A stretch of DNA of 64,000 bases from Nibribacter koreensis. Lineage in GTDB: Bacteria; Bacteroidota; Bacteroidia; Cytophagales; Hymenobacteraceae. Below, one piece after another: positions 48,000 to 56,231 of the stretch. Positions within the stretch are counted from its first letter, which is position 1. Each line of letters opens with the position of its first letter. The stretch covers positions 496,001-560,000 of the forward strand of contig NZ_BAABGX010000003.1 in assembly GCF_039541795.1 (NCBI RefSeq), in the 5' to 3' direction. The translations under genes were made by a program, and so were the position numbers. The notes beneath the pieces were generated by a model. The model searched no databases. It worked only from the letters and a program-made list of their open reading frames with translations, and was not told the DNA's origin.

Positions 48000-49103
48000 A
48001 TGCACGTTCCGTTTTTTGAGTTGAGGGATTTCCCCGAAGGGATAGAGACTGCCATTCAAGAAAAGGTGGCTTTTACCCTGGCAGAGAAACGGTTTGTGTT
48101 GGGCCCCGCAGTGAGTGCTTTTGAAGATGAGTTTGCCCGCTATCAAAATGTGCCGCACGTGGTGGGCGTAGGTAATGGCTATGATGCCCTGGTCTTGTCT
48201 TTAAAAGCCTTAGGGGTTGGCAAAGGGGACAAAGTATTGCTGCCGGGCAACACCTACATTGCCACTATCAACGCCGTGCAACAAGTAGGCGCCATGCCCG
48301 TGCTGGTAGAGCCCGATCCAGAATCCTACAACCTTACTGCTTCTGGAATAGCCCGCGCCATTGACAAAGACGTGAAAGCCATCTTGCCGGTGCATTTGTA
48401 CGGTCAGGCCTGTGACATGGAAACCATCATGGGCATTGCAAACCAGGTGGGGCTGCTGGTGGTGGAAGACTGTGCCCAGGCCCATGGCGCCGAAGTAGGA
48501 GGAAAGAAAGCAGGGACCTTCGGGCAGGCCAACGCCTTCAGCTTTTACCCCACCAAAAACCTGGGTGCCTACGGTGATGCTGGTGGGGTCACTACTCATT
48601 CTGAGCAGGTGGCAGACTTCCTGCGCAAGTACAGAAACTACGGCCAGTCAGAACGGTACTATTATGACGTGGTAGGCGTGAACTCACGGCTGGATTCCCT
48701 GCAAGCAGCCATCCTTTCGGTCAAGCTAGCGCACCTGGACGCTTTAAATACTGAGCGCCAACGCTTGGCCAAAATCTACCTTCAAGAGTTACAAAGAGTA
48801 GGGGATTTGGTGCTTCCTGCAACACAAGCGGGTTGCGGACACGTGTACCATCTGTTTGTGGTGAGAACCCAGCGCCGTTATGCCCTGCAACAATACCTTC
48901 AGGCGAAAGGAATCACCACCTTGATTCATTACCCGGTGCCTGCCCATCTGCAACCCTCTTATGCGCATTTGGGCTTGAAAGCCGGCGACTTGCCCATCAC
49001 CGAAGAACTTGCCAATACCAGCCTCAGTTTGCCGCTTTTCCCGGGCATGACGGAGCAAGAACAGACGGCAGTGGTGGAAGCCATCAGGCAGTTCTTCGCT
49101 TAA
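48000..49103 (+). CDS. DegT/DnrJ/EryC1-family sugar aminotransferase (FdtB-like)
   Basis: 367 residues, a PLP enzyme of the DegT family. The internal aldimine Lys186 is in SFYPTKNLGAYGDAGG, with other PLP contacts GNGYDALVLSL, GNTYIATINAV, VEDCAQAHGAEVGGK. The conserved YNYRLDSLQAA-type substrate loop is VGVNSRLDSLQAAIL. Together with the FdtA-like gene 32 bp upstream it should make a dTDP-3-amino-3,6-dideoxyhexose for a surface glycan. The dTDP-glucose genes (rmlA, rmlB) are not in the window. The start MHVPFFELRDFPEG is the usual family N-terminus. Confidence 0.95.
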   Translation: MHVPFFELRDFPEGIETAIQEKVAFTLAEKRFVLGPAVSAFEDEFARYQNVPHVVGVGNGYDALVLSLKALGVGKGDKVLLPGNTYIATINAVQQVGAMPVLVEPDPESYNLTASGIARAIDKDVKAILPVHLYGQACDMETIMGIANQVGLLVVEDCAQAHGAEVGGKKAGTFGQANAFSFYPTKNLGAYGDAGGVTTHSEQVADFLRKYRNYGQSERYYYDVVGVNSRLDSLQAAILSVKLAHLDALNTERQRLAKIYLQELQRVGDLVLPATQAGCGHVYHLFVVRTQRRYALQQYLQAKGITTLIHYPVPAHLQPSYAHLGLKAGDLPITEELANTSLSLPLFPGMTEQEQTAVVEAIRQFFA

Positions 49104-49130
49104 TCTCACCTGTCAAGTAAATATATTTGT

Positions 49131-49168
49131 CGTTTTTGGCCTGATTTCCCGAAAAGAGGCTAAAATCG
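49131..49168. repeat. Family A palindrome, copy 20
   Basis: CGTTTTTGGCCTGATTTCC, then CGAAAAGAGGCTAAAATCG. Between the aminotransferase and the flippase genes of one cluster. Confidence 0.8.
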
Positions 49169-49200
49169 GGAATCCTGCACCAATCTTCGTAGTTTGCACC

Positions 49201-50484
49201 ATGGCTCGCAAACAGCTCATTCATCAGTTTTTGGGAGGTTCTTTGTGGTCGGGGCTGTCTACGGTGGCCCGGGCGGTGAGCGCCTTGGTGGTGAATAAAC
49301 TGTTTGCCATGGCCTATGGCCCCAGCGGCATCACCTTGCTGGCCCATTTTCAGAGCCTCATCGCCATTCTCACCACCCTGCCTAACAGCGGCGTGAACGT
49401 GGGCCTAATCCGGTACCTGGCCAAAGGCACACCCGAAGACGCTGGATACCAATCCTATTTCTGGACAGGCCTCGGGCTAAACCTGCTTACTTTTTTGGCG
49501 GTGTTAGGTGGCTTGTTACTGTTTCCAGAGTTCTTCTTTGAGCGGTTCGGTATGCCAGAGTTTCTGTCACTGCACCCGTGGTATTGGATAGCAGGACTGG
49601 GACTTTTTCTGTTGCTGCTGTTGCAGTTGTTCTGGCTGTCGGTGCTGTTGGCGCGGCAGGCTTTGCAGGTGTACGTGGGCTTGAGTCTGCTCACCAGTGT
49701 GCTTTCCATTACCATTACCTGGCTAACGGTGGGTAAGATGAGCTTGCCCTTGGTGCTCTTGTTCTTTCTGGGGGCGCAAGCGGTGACCGGTCTGGTGGCT
49801 ACTGCTGTGGTCCTTAGTAAAAAGCTGGTGCCAGCCTTGCAAGGTCATTTCTCCAAAGTGTCGCTCCAGGATTTGGGGAAGTTCCTTCTAATGGCCATTG
49901 CGATGTTAGTAGGGGGCAAGCTGGCCGAGTTCCTAGTCAGGGAGATGGCTATCCAGCATTTCTCTCTGCATGAGACAGGCATGTGGCAGGCCGTGGCTAA
50001 AGTTTCTGATTCGTACACGCTGGTCTACACTTCCGTCTTGGGCATGGTGTACTATCCTAGAATTGCGGCCCTGCTGCACCAAGAGGAAAACGACCTCCGG
50101 AAATACGTACGCACCATCTTCTTCACCTTGACCCCTTTGATTGCAGCCGGTTTGGCCTTGGTCTGGCTGTTACGGCGCTTCCTGCTGCTGCTGTTTTTTA
50201 ATGATGAATTCTTGCCTGCCCAGTCGCTTTTTGAGTACCAGTTGTTAGGCGATTTTCTGAAGATGGTGGCCTGGATTCTGTCCTATGTGGTGACCGTGCG
50301 GGCGCAGGTAAAGCTGTACGTGGGCGTGCATCTGGTGTCGCCGGCTATTTACGTGTTGCTGGTACTGTGGCTGTTGCCCTTGTATGGCTTGCAAGGTTTG
50401 TTGTGGGCGTATGCCTTAGACTGGGGACTGTTTCTGCTATTTCACGTATGGCTGTTCAGGTCGTATTTTTATCCCCAGAAATGA
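49201..50484 (+). CDS. O-antigen/polysaccharide flippase (Wzx-like)
   Basis: 427 residues, almost entirely membrane (about 12 helices, e.g. GLNLLTFLAVLGGLLLFPEF, FLLMAIAMLVGGKLAEFLV, FFTLTPLIAAGLALVWLLRR). It begins with the MOP-superfamily pattern FLGGSLWSGLSTVARAVSAL and belongs to the O-antigen translocase type that carries lipid-linked oligosaccharide across the inner membrane. It sits in the polysaccharide cluster after FdtA/FdtB and overlaps the GT2 gene by 4 bp. Substrate unknown. Confidence 0.92.
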   Translation: MARKQLIHQFLGGSLWSGLSTVARAVSALVVNKLFAMAYGPSGITLLAHFQSLIAILTTLPNSGVNVGLIRYLAKGTPEDAGYQSYFWTGLGLNLLTFLAVLGGLLLFPEFFFERFGMPEFLSLHPWYWIAGLGLFLLLLLQLFWLSVLLARQALQVYVGLSLLTSVLSITITWLTVGKMSLPLVLLFFLGAQAVTGLVATAVVLSKKLVPALQGHFSKVSLQDLGKFLLMAIAMLVGGKLAEFLVREMAIQHFSLHETGMWQAVAKVSDSYTLVYTSVLGMVYYPRIAALLHQEENDLRKYVRTIFFTLTPLIAAGLALVWLLRRFLLLLFFNDEFLPAQSLFEYQLLGDFLKMVAWILSYVVTVRAQVKLYVGVHLVSPAIYVLLVLWLLPLYGLQGLLWAYALDWGLFLLFHVWLFRSYFYPQK

Positions 50485-51449
50485 CACAGCCGCTGGTTTC
50501 TATCATCTGCCTCTGTTACAACCATGAGCGCTTTTTGCGCGAGGCCCTGGATTCTGTCCTGATACAGACCTACCCGCAGATAGAAGTGATTGTGGTGGAT
50601 GATCTGAGCTTGGATAACAGCGCGGCCATCATACAGGAATATGTAGCCGCGCATCCTCATATTCAGTTCATTCAGCATGCCCAGAACCAAGGTAACTGCC
50701 GCTCTTTTAATGAAGCGTTTGCCCTGAGCAAAGGTGAGTTTATCATAGACTTCGCCACGGATGATGTCCTTCACCCAGAACGCGTGGCCAAACAAGTAGC
50801 GGCGTTCCTGTCACTGCCAGAAAAGGTGGGCGTGGTCTATACTGATGCCGAATTGATAGACGAGCAGTCCAAGCCCTTAGGCCTTTTTTACCGAAGAAAT
50901 ACCAAAGGCGAACTATTCCCAAAACCAGCTCAAGGAGACGTATTTGCCGATGTGCTGGGTCGTTACTTTATCTGTCCGCCTACCATGATGGTGCGCCGGC
51001 AGGTGTTGGAAGAATTAGGTGGGTATGACGCCTCCTTGGCCTATGAGGATTTTGATTTTTGGGTACGCTCTGCCCGCAACTGGCACTACTATTTTTTAGA
51101 CGAAGTGCTGTGCCTACGCCGCGAACATGCCCATTCGCTGTCCAACCAAGTCTACAAGCCCGGCGACCGACAACTCCAGTCCACCATTCAGATTATTCAG
51201 AAAGCCCAAGCCTTAGTGCAGACCGAGCGAGAAAAAGAAGCCCTGGTGATACGCATCCAGTACGAGGCGCGGCATGCCTACTTCACGGGTAACTATGCAG
51301 AAGCGCTAACGCTGTTGCAAATGTTGGAGGATGAAGGAGGCATGAGGCCTGCGTATAGATTACTAAAGTGGCTTACTCAGAAACGCGTGCCTTTGCAGAT
51401 GTTCCGGAAGTGGTATCATCTATTGCGCTATGGACGTACCGCCGCATAA
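50481..51449 (+). CDS. Glycosyltransferase family 2
   Basis: 322 residues from the ATG at 50481 (ATGA overlap with the flippase stop). The GT-A fold is clear: LVSIICLCYNHERFLREALD, SVLIQTYPQIEVIVVDDLSL with Asp-Asp at the nucleotide site, IDFATDDVLHPERVAKQ (DxD-like), and the acceptor part FICPPTMMVRRQVLEELGGY DASLAYEDFDFWVR with the E-D-x-D/F motif. It adds a sugar to a lipid-linked glycan. The longer frame from 50367 lies in the flippase and is rejected. Its last 77 bp overlap the convergent minus-strand gene. Confidence 0.94.
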   Translation: MTQPLVSIICLCYNHERFLREALDSVLIQTYPQIEVIVVDDLSLDNSAAIIQEYVAAHPHIQFIQHAQNQGNCRSFNEAFALSKGEFIIDFATDDVLHPERVAKQVAAFLSLPEKVGVVYTDAELIDEQSKPLGLFYRRNTKGELFPKPAQGDVFADVLGRYFICPPTMMVRRQVLEELGGYDASLAYEDFDFWVRSARNWHYYFLDEVLCLRREHAHSLSNQVYKPGDRQLQSTIQIIQKAQALVQTEREKEALVIRIQYEARHAYFTGNYAEALTLLQMLEDEGGMRPAYRLLKWLTQKRVPLQMFRKWYHLLRYGRTAA

Positions 51450-52839
51450 AATTGCCTATCATTTGCGTGAATACCTTGTCTACACTCAAACCGCTGCCGC
51501 TTTGAATAGAACCGGTAGCTAGTACCGCATGTTGCTTTGACAACTCAGTAATAGTCATCTCGCCGCCGCCAGTACTATCCCAAGCATTGTCCTCTTGCTT
51601 ATAAACTTCCACATCAGAGGTAGCAGTGGCTTTGTTCAAGCCACGGGCCAAGACCACTGTATTTTCAGGGCTGCTCCAGGTAGTTTTATCGGTTTCATCC
51701 CCGCAAATGGGTAAGCCGTCTATTCCTGCCTGGCCAAATATATCGCCGTTTTTCACCTCGTAGTTTTCAAATAGCCAATGACTTGCTTCTATAACTTGAT
51801 AGGGAGCGTAGGTGTTTATGCCGGCTTCGGTGAAGTGCGCGCCCAGCAGTAGACTTTCTGGGGTGGAGGTATGTCGCCAGAGGCCTCCTCGTTTTGGGCT
51901 GTTTTGGAAAAAAGAGCCGTTTTTCGGGCATTCTACCTGCGTGAAGTTCTGGTGCCAGCGCACTTGCCAGTAGACTTGGTTTCCGCCTAAAGACAGTAGA
52001 GATTTGTTTTGTTGCAAGACCAGATTCTGCAGGGTTTGGAACATGGCCTCAGAGAAATACTCGGCGTGGTAGGATAGTACCAGCACTTGATAGGAATCCA
52101 TTCGTTCTGGATGCTTCTCCAGCCAATAATCGGGGAGGAGGTCTGCCTGGTAGTGTTCCGCAAACCAATGGTAGATATGGGATTCTAGGCGCAGGTCGTG
52201 CTGGTGGCTGCTGCTTCTGTGGTACGTCAAAGCAGTGTTTGGTCTGAGCGTTGAGACGAAAGACACGGATTCTGCTGCCACGGCGTTCCGGTAGAGGGAA
52301 TGTCCGCCGTAGGCATTATAGGCTTGCCAAGTGGTGACTGGCGCCAGCACAGCCACCTTGCTGATGGGTTGAGCGCTTCCTACTATAAAATGAGTTTCTG
52401 AAGACAAGTTGAACGCCTCATTGACCAATAATGCCCGATAATAGCCTTGGGGCTGGTTATGCGGCAACGCGTATTCCCAACCCACGCTCCAATGGCATCC
52501 CTGCTGCGCATCCTCCAGCGTTTCAGGCTTTACTATTTCCCCAAACGAATGCTCTGTGACAAGCTCCCAAGTTTCTGTCGCGGTTCTGCGTTGTAATACC
52601 AACCGGTTGCCGTGTTGTAACGCTTTTAAGTGGAACAGGACAGTTTGGCCCGGGGTGTAAAAGAGTTGGTGGGCATAGCCTTCCAAGGGTTGCGGAACCA
52701 TATCTAGTGTGACAGGGTCCGGTGCCGTTGGTTTGGTGAGACGCATTCGCCACCAAAAATGCCGTAATGGCCCGGCCCACCGTAAGGCCAGCTTTTGCAA
52801 GGCGGGTGTTGCGTGTATCAGGCGCTTAAGCAGGGACAT
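51373..52839 (-). CDS. N,N-dimethylformamidase beta subunit-like protein
   Basis: 488 residues from the ATG at 52839. The central and C-terminal part matches the DMFase beta C-terminal-like fold (a glutamine-amidotransferase-like domain): VAVLAPVTTWQAYNAYGGHS LYRN, LPDYWLEKHPERMDSYQVLV, LSYHAEYFSEAMFQTLQNLV and LLSLGGNQVYWQVRW. The N-terminal 150 residues are a beta domain with FYTPGQTVLFHLKAL. In this context it is probably a surface-glycan or periplasmic protein rather than a dimethylformamide hydrolase. It overlaps the methyltransferase gene by 14 bp and its 3' end overlaps the convergent GT2 gene by 77 bp. The TTG at 52860 is not needed as start. Confidence 0.82.
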   Translation of the reverse strand: MSLLKRLIHATPALQKLALRWAGPLRHFWWRMRLTKPTAPDPVTLDMVPQPLEGYAHQLFYTPGQTVLFHLKALQHGNRLVLQRRTATETWELVTEHSFGEIVKPETLEDAQQGCHWSVGWEYALPHNQPQGYYRALLVNEAFNLSSETHFIVGSAQPISKVAVLAPVTTWQAYNAYGGHSLYRNAVAAESVSFVSTLRPNTALTYHRSSSHQHDLRLESHIYHWFAEHYQADLLPDYWLEKHPERMDSYQVLVLSYHAEYFSEAMFQTLQNLVLQQNKSLLSLGGNQVYWQVRWHQNFTQVECPKNGSFFQNSPKRGGLWRHTSTPESLLLGAHFTEAGINTYAPYQVIEASHWLFENYEVKNGDIFGQAGIDGLPICGDETDKTTWSSPENTVVLARGLNKATATSDVEVYKQEDNAWDSTGGGEMTITELSKQHAVLATGSIQSGSGLSVDKVFTQMIGNFMRRYVHSAIDDTTSGTSAKARVSE

Positions 52840-53593
52840 GGGCAGAAGGAGTGGCCACAAAGATGATTTCTTGCTGACCCAGGCCTAGGTGTTGCTGTTC
52901 TTGGCTGGTTCTGGTTTGGGCGTAGTCTACTGGACTCACTGCAAAGCCTTGCGCGCTCACCCGCTCACTAAAATCCAAGCCGTACTTCCTGAACCTGTCT
53001 GCCTGGCCATGGGCTTTAAGGCGTTGCTGCGGCGTGGCTACGTCGGCTTCTTCCAGCGTCTGCGGCAGGTCTAGGAAGATTCTAGCTTGGAGTAGCAACC
53101 GGCCTTTTGGTTTTAAGACACGGCTCAATTCCTGCAAGGCTAACTTCTCATCTGGCACGTGGGCCAGCACATGGGAACACAAGATCAAGTCAAAGGACGC
53201 GTCTGCGTAGGGCAAGCGTTGGATGTCTACTTTGTCCATGGCCAGGGGAGAGGATAAATCTGCGCTGCGGTACTGGAGGTTGGGCAGGCGCTTGAGTTTC
53301 TCCTGCAACACCGGCTCAGGGGCCATATGCAGGACAGACAGCTGCTGGGTTTCTACCTGTACCTGTTCCTGCAAGTACAGCCATAGCAGGCGGTGCCGCT
53401 CCAGGGTATGGCATTTTGGGCACAGGGCCTGCGGTCTGCGCTCTACGCCAAAGGGCAGAAACTTCTGAAAGTGGCCTTCGCACAGTGGGCAAAACACTTC
53501 CTTGCCCTGGTAGAACCAGCCTCTGGCCCACCAGGAATAACTGCGCAGGCGCAGACGGGTTTGGGCGGGCAAAAGGGCTTTCAACAGGTACAT
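52826..53593 (-). CDS. Class I SAM methyltransferase with an N-terminal zinc ribbon-like domain
   Basis: 255 residues from the ATG at 53593. An N-terminal ribbon has CPLCEGHFQKF and ALCPKCHTLERHRLLWLYLQ (two CxxC pairs). The methyltransferase part is shorter than usual but has MDKVDIQRLPYADASFDLIL with the CSHVLAHVPDEKLALQELSR motif, as in Methyltransf_11 enzymes. Such zinc-ribbon methyltransferases occur in surface polysaccharide clusters. The frame upstream to 53614 starts in a TATATTTG promoter. It is followed, with 14 bp overlap, by the DMFase-like gene. Confidence 0.9.
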   Translation of the reverse strand: MYLLKALLPAQTRLRLRSYSWWARGWFYQGKEVFCPLCEGHFQKFLPFGVERRPQALCPKCHTLERHRLLWLYLQEQVQVETQQLSVLHMAPEPVLQEKLKRLPNLQYRSADLSSPLAMDKVDIQRLPYADASFDLILCSHVLAHVPDEKLALQELSRVLKPKGRLLLQARIFLDLPQTLEEADVATPQQRLKAHGQADRFRKYGLDFSERVSAQGFAVSPVDYAQTRTSQEQQHLGLGQQEIIFVATPSAHVPA

Positions 53594-53611
53594 GGGCAGG
53601 GCAAATCTTAC

Positions 53612-53619
53612 CAAATATA
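53612..53619 (-). promoter_or_regulatory. -7 element (TATATTTG) of the methyltransferase operon
   Basis: Exact TAnnTTTG on the minus strand, 18 bp before the ATG at 53593. Confidence 0.6.
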
Positions 53620-53770
53620 CAGACCGTTCCGTATTTTATCTGCATGCGCACGGGATTAGTACTGACATCTTTAACGGCTGGTTTACGTAGGTATCAGTTC
53701 CTTCCTTCTCCCTTTCTTAGCGTAGGTTCAGTAATTAGGCCAAGAGTCGGGTAGAATGCTTGAAAACTAG

Positions 53771-53778
53771 TATATTTG
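53771..53778 (+). promoter_or_regulatory. -7 element (TATATTTG) of the desaturase gene
   Basis: Exact TAnnTTTG, 21 bp before the ATG at 53800. It contains the TTG that would otherwise give a longer frame (53776). Confidence 0.65.
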
Positions 53779-53799
53779 ACATTCCATATAGATACACGT

Positions 53800-54783
53800 A
53801 TGATCTCAACGCTCACGACCACCCGTTCTGAGGTAATGAAATACCTGGAGAATTTCCTGGAGCAGAAGCTTCCGGAGTTCCTGAAATCAGTGGAAGACAG
53901 CTGGCAACCCGCAGACTTTCTGCCAGACGCCCGCTTTGACAACTTCTTCTCTGAAATAAAAGACCTGCAAGAGCGGGCCAAAGAACTGTCTTATGACCTG
54001 CTAGCCGTGCTTATTGGTGACACCATCACCGAAGAGGCCCTGCCTACCTATGAAAGCTGGATCATGAGCATTCATGACATCAACAATGACGAGCACAGCG
54101 CCTGGATGAAGTGGAACCGCGGCTGGACCTCTGAGGAGAACCGCCACGGCGATTTGCTCAACCGCTACCTCTACCTGACCGGCCGCATTGACATGCGCCA
54201 GATGGAGGCCTCTACGCAGTACCTGATTGCCGACGGCATGGACATTAAGACTGACAATGACCCATACCGCAGTTTTGTGTACACCTCTTTCCAGGAGACG
54301 GCTACCAACGTGTCTCACCGCCGCGTGGGTGCCCTGGCCAAGAAAGTAGGCGAAACCACCTTGTCCCGTATCTGTAACTTTATTGCCGCAGATGAAGGAC
54401 GTCACGCCCTGGCTTATAAAACCTTTGTGAAGAAAATCTTTGAAGTAGACCCGTCAGAAATGATGATGGCCTTTGAAGACATGATGCGCAAGAAGATTGT
54501 CATGCCGGCCCACTACCTGCGCGAACTAGGAATTGACCAAGGCCAGACCTTCGGGCACTTCACAGACGCCGCCCAGCGTATTGGTGTGTACACGTCTACC
54601 GATTATGTAGAAATCATGGAGACCTTAATTAGAGAGTGGAAAATTTCTACCATGACCGGCCTCAATGAAAACGGCGAACGCGCCCGTGACTACATCATGC
54701 AACTGCCTAACCGCCTTCGCCGCGTGGCAGAGCGTCTGCGTGTGCCAGAATTGGAATACAAGTTCAAGTGGATTGAAGTATAA
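53800..54783 (+). CDS. Acyl-ACP desaturase
   Basis: 327 residues, a soluble di-iron fatty acid desaturase (ferritin-like). The two iron-binding motifs are SEENRHG (in WTSEENRHGDLLNRYL) and DEGRHA (in FIAADEGRHALAYKT), as in plant stearoyl-ACP desaturase and DesA1/2. It introduces a cis double bond in acyl-ACP, which adjusts membrane fluidity. The start at the TTG within the promoter is rejected in favour of ATG 53800 (MISTLTTTRSEVMKYLENF). Monocistronic, ended by palindrome copy 22 fused to a terminator. Confidence 0.95.
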   Translation: MISTLTTTRSEVMKYLENFLEQKLPEFLKSVEDSWQPADFLPDARFDNFFSEIKDLQERAKELSYDLLAVLIGDTITEEALPTYESWIMSIHDINNDEHSAWMKWNRGWTSEENRHGDLLNRYLYLTGRIDMRQMEASTQYLIADGMDIKTDNDPYRSFVYTSFQETATNVSHRRVGALAKKVGETTLSRICNFIAADEGRHALAYKTFVKKIFEVDPSEMMMAFEDMMRKKIVMPAHYLRELGIDQGQTFGHFTDAAQRIGVYTSTDYVEIMETLIREWKISTMTGLNENGERARDYIMQLPNRLRRVAERLRVPELEYKFKWIEV

Positions 54784-54792
54784 GGCAAGAGC

Positions 54793-54830
54793 CGTTTTCG
54801 GCCTCTTTTCTAGAATATAGCCTAAAAACG
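54793..54830. repeat. Family A palindrome, copy 22 (fused to a terminator)
   Basis: CGTTTTCGGCCTCTTTTC, then TAGAATATAGCCTAAAAACG. Ten bp past the desaturase stop; its right arm is also the A-rich left arm of the next hairpin. Confidence 0.82.
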
Positions 54831-54855
54831 CCCTGCTGAAAAGTGGGGCGTTTTT
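54824..54855 (+). terminator. Desaturase terminator, left member of an inverted pair
   Basis: AAAAACGCCC pairs with GGGCGTTTTT around TGCTGAAAAGTG. Nearly the reverse complement of the hairpin at 55591-55625. Confidence 0.82.
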
Positions 54856-54926
54856 GTTTGATACAGTTTATTATTTAGTAACTTCAATAACTATATTACA
54901 CATCGAATTCTTAAATGATATTATAA

Positions 54927-55406
54927 GTGAAGAAGTGTTTAATAGGGTTTATTTTGATTTTAGTGATTGTCATCGAATCGCGAGATTCTATTTTGGGTTA
55001 TATTATCCAATTTACATTGACTAGGGTTAATCTGAATTTACTATCAGAACAAGTGCCTCTAGTAATCTCAAGCCAAAGAGGCGATGGTTCTGAAATGCTG
55101 GTAAAAGATTTGCCCAAAGAATTGCAAAGTGACTTTACTACCTTAGTTTATGGAGCAAAGGTGTTTTATGGCCCTAGCACAAGGATTTACTTCACCTTGA
55201 GGAAGGAAATAGCTGAACGTGCATCTGATAGCAAAAATCATGATAGTATTTATCATTTGCATATAGAAGCTTCTCCTTTATGGCGAGATAGCTTTATGTT
55301 TTATAATATAGGTACTACTTTTCATTACTATAGCAATGAGGATATAATAGACAGTGATATATTAGAAAATAAAATAAAAGTTAATTCTAATGTTTTAAAA
55401 GAATAG
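54927..55406 (+). CDS. AT-rich islet gene: small anchored protein of unknown function
   Basis: 159 residues from a GTG. An N-terminal hydrophobic run (LIGFILILVIVIE) serves as signal or anchor; the rest is a soluble domain (SRDSILGYIIQFTLTRVNLN, KELQSDFTTLVYGAKVFYG, YHLHIEASPLWRDSFMFYN). It is far AT-richer than every neighbour, and the islet 54856-55590 is bounded by two terminator hairpins that are inverted copies of each other. That suggests insertion into the original spacer between the desaturase and DUF427 genes. No family recognised, no mobility gene inside. Confidence 0.7.
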   Translation: MKKCLIGFILILVIVIESRDSILGYIIQFTLTRVNLNLLSEQVPLVISSQRGDGSEMLVKDLPKELQSDFTTLVYGAKVFYGPSTRIYFTLRKEIAERASDSKNHDSIYHLHIEASPLWRDSFMFYNIGTTFHYYSNEDIIDSDILENKIKVNSNVLKE

Positions 55407-55590
55407 GGTCTTTTCTAGTGACAATCACAATAAGGAAAAAGTATTTGGAACAAGGGAAGGTTTATTAAAGTGAATTATATTGTTTATTATGAGCGATATT
55501 TTGTAGATATAATGGTTTTATAAAATCAGTTCATAATATTTTTAAATATCGGATTAAGACAAATTCAATTTTAATTTTCATTAATAAACC

Positions 55591-55625
55591 AAAACGCCCC
55601 ACTTCTCAGCGGGGCGTTTCTTTTT
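55591..55625. terminator. Bidirectional terminator, right member of an inverted pair
   Basis: AAAACGCCCC-ACTTCTCAGC-GGGGCGTTT then CTTTTT. Reverse complement differs from the hairpin at 54824 at only two central positions of the shared 22 bp. Confidence 0.82.
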
Positions 55626-55637
55626 ACCAAATCACCA

Positions 55638-55946
55638 TTAACTGTGTACGGGAGACGGGTGGCTGTGGACCACTTGTACCCCTTTCCAGAAGGCCACGTA
55701 GCCTTCAATAGGTTTGGCGGCTTGTTCTTGGGTGTTGGAGTAAGTCCAGGCGGCGTCTTTGTTTTCAAACAGTCCCACCTTTACAGAGTAGTAAGAGGCT
55801 TCGCCTTTCCAGGGGCAGAAGGACTGGCGGGTGCTAGGCTGCAGAAATTCCCACTTAAGGGCACTCGGCGGAAAATAATGATTGCCTTCTATCTCCACGG
55901 TCTGTTCGCTCTCTGCAATAATTGTGTTTTTCCAAATGGCACGCAT
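55638..55946 (-). CDS. DUF427 domain-containing protein
   Basis: 102 residues. The DUF427 pattern is MRAIWKNTIIAESEQTVEIE, GNHYFPPSALKWEFL, STRQSFCPWKGEASYYSVKV, DAAWTYSNTQEQAAKPIEGY and VAFWKGVQV. The family is a small beta fold of unknown function, widely found alone in soil bacteria. Here it faces the AT-rich islet gene, with the right hairpin as common terminator. The first ATG is used. Confidence 0.95.
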   Translation of the reverse strand: MRAIWKNTIIAESEQTVEIEGNHYFPPSALKWEFLQPSTRQSFCPWKGEASYYSVKVGLFENKDAAWTYSNTQEQAAKPIEGYVAFWKGVQVVHSHPSPVHS

Positions 55947-56080
55947 ACTTTACTATAAAAAATGTAATTATTTTACTAAAATGATTGTATTCTCTCTAGT
56001 TGTTTACTGCTTTGCCTTGAGAAGGTTGTGCATTTAAGGAACAATGCCGTTTACTCGTTGTTTAGTTATAGAAACAAGCC

Positions 56081-56100
56081 GTAAGACATAAGACACAAGA
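56081..56100. repeat. GTAAGACATAAGACACAAGA word tract
   Basis: Same vocabulary as 18275-18308; the inverse occurs at 56195-56228. Confidence 0.55.
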
Positions 56101-56194
56101 TTTTCTTCTGTTACTTGGTTAAGAACGTTCTTTGTTCTTTCAGGAGTAAAGTGTAGAAAAGGATACCATCTAATAGAAACTGTTCTTACCTGCG

Positions 56195-56228
56195 CCTTGT
56201 ATCTTGTGTCTCACAACTTATGTCTTTT
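56195..56228. repeat. TTGTATCTTGTGTCTCACAA word tract (inverted)
   Basis: CCTTGTATCTTGTGTCTCAC and AACTTATGTCTTTT. It covers the first ATG (56220) of the VWA gene frame, so that ATG is likely not the start. Confidence 0.55.
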
Positions 56229-56231
56229 ACC

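Noticed and set aside
51893..51930. Sequence inside the DMFase-like gene similar to family A (CGTTTTGGGCTGTTTTGG)
   Set aside because: Only the left arm is similar, the right half does not pair well, and it encodes normal protein; judged coincidence or at best a very old remnant.
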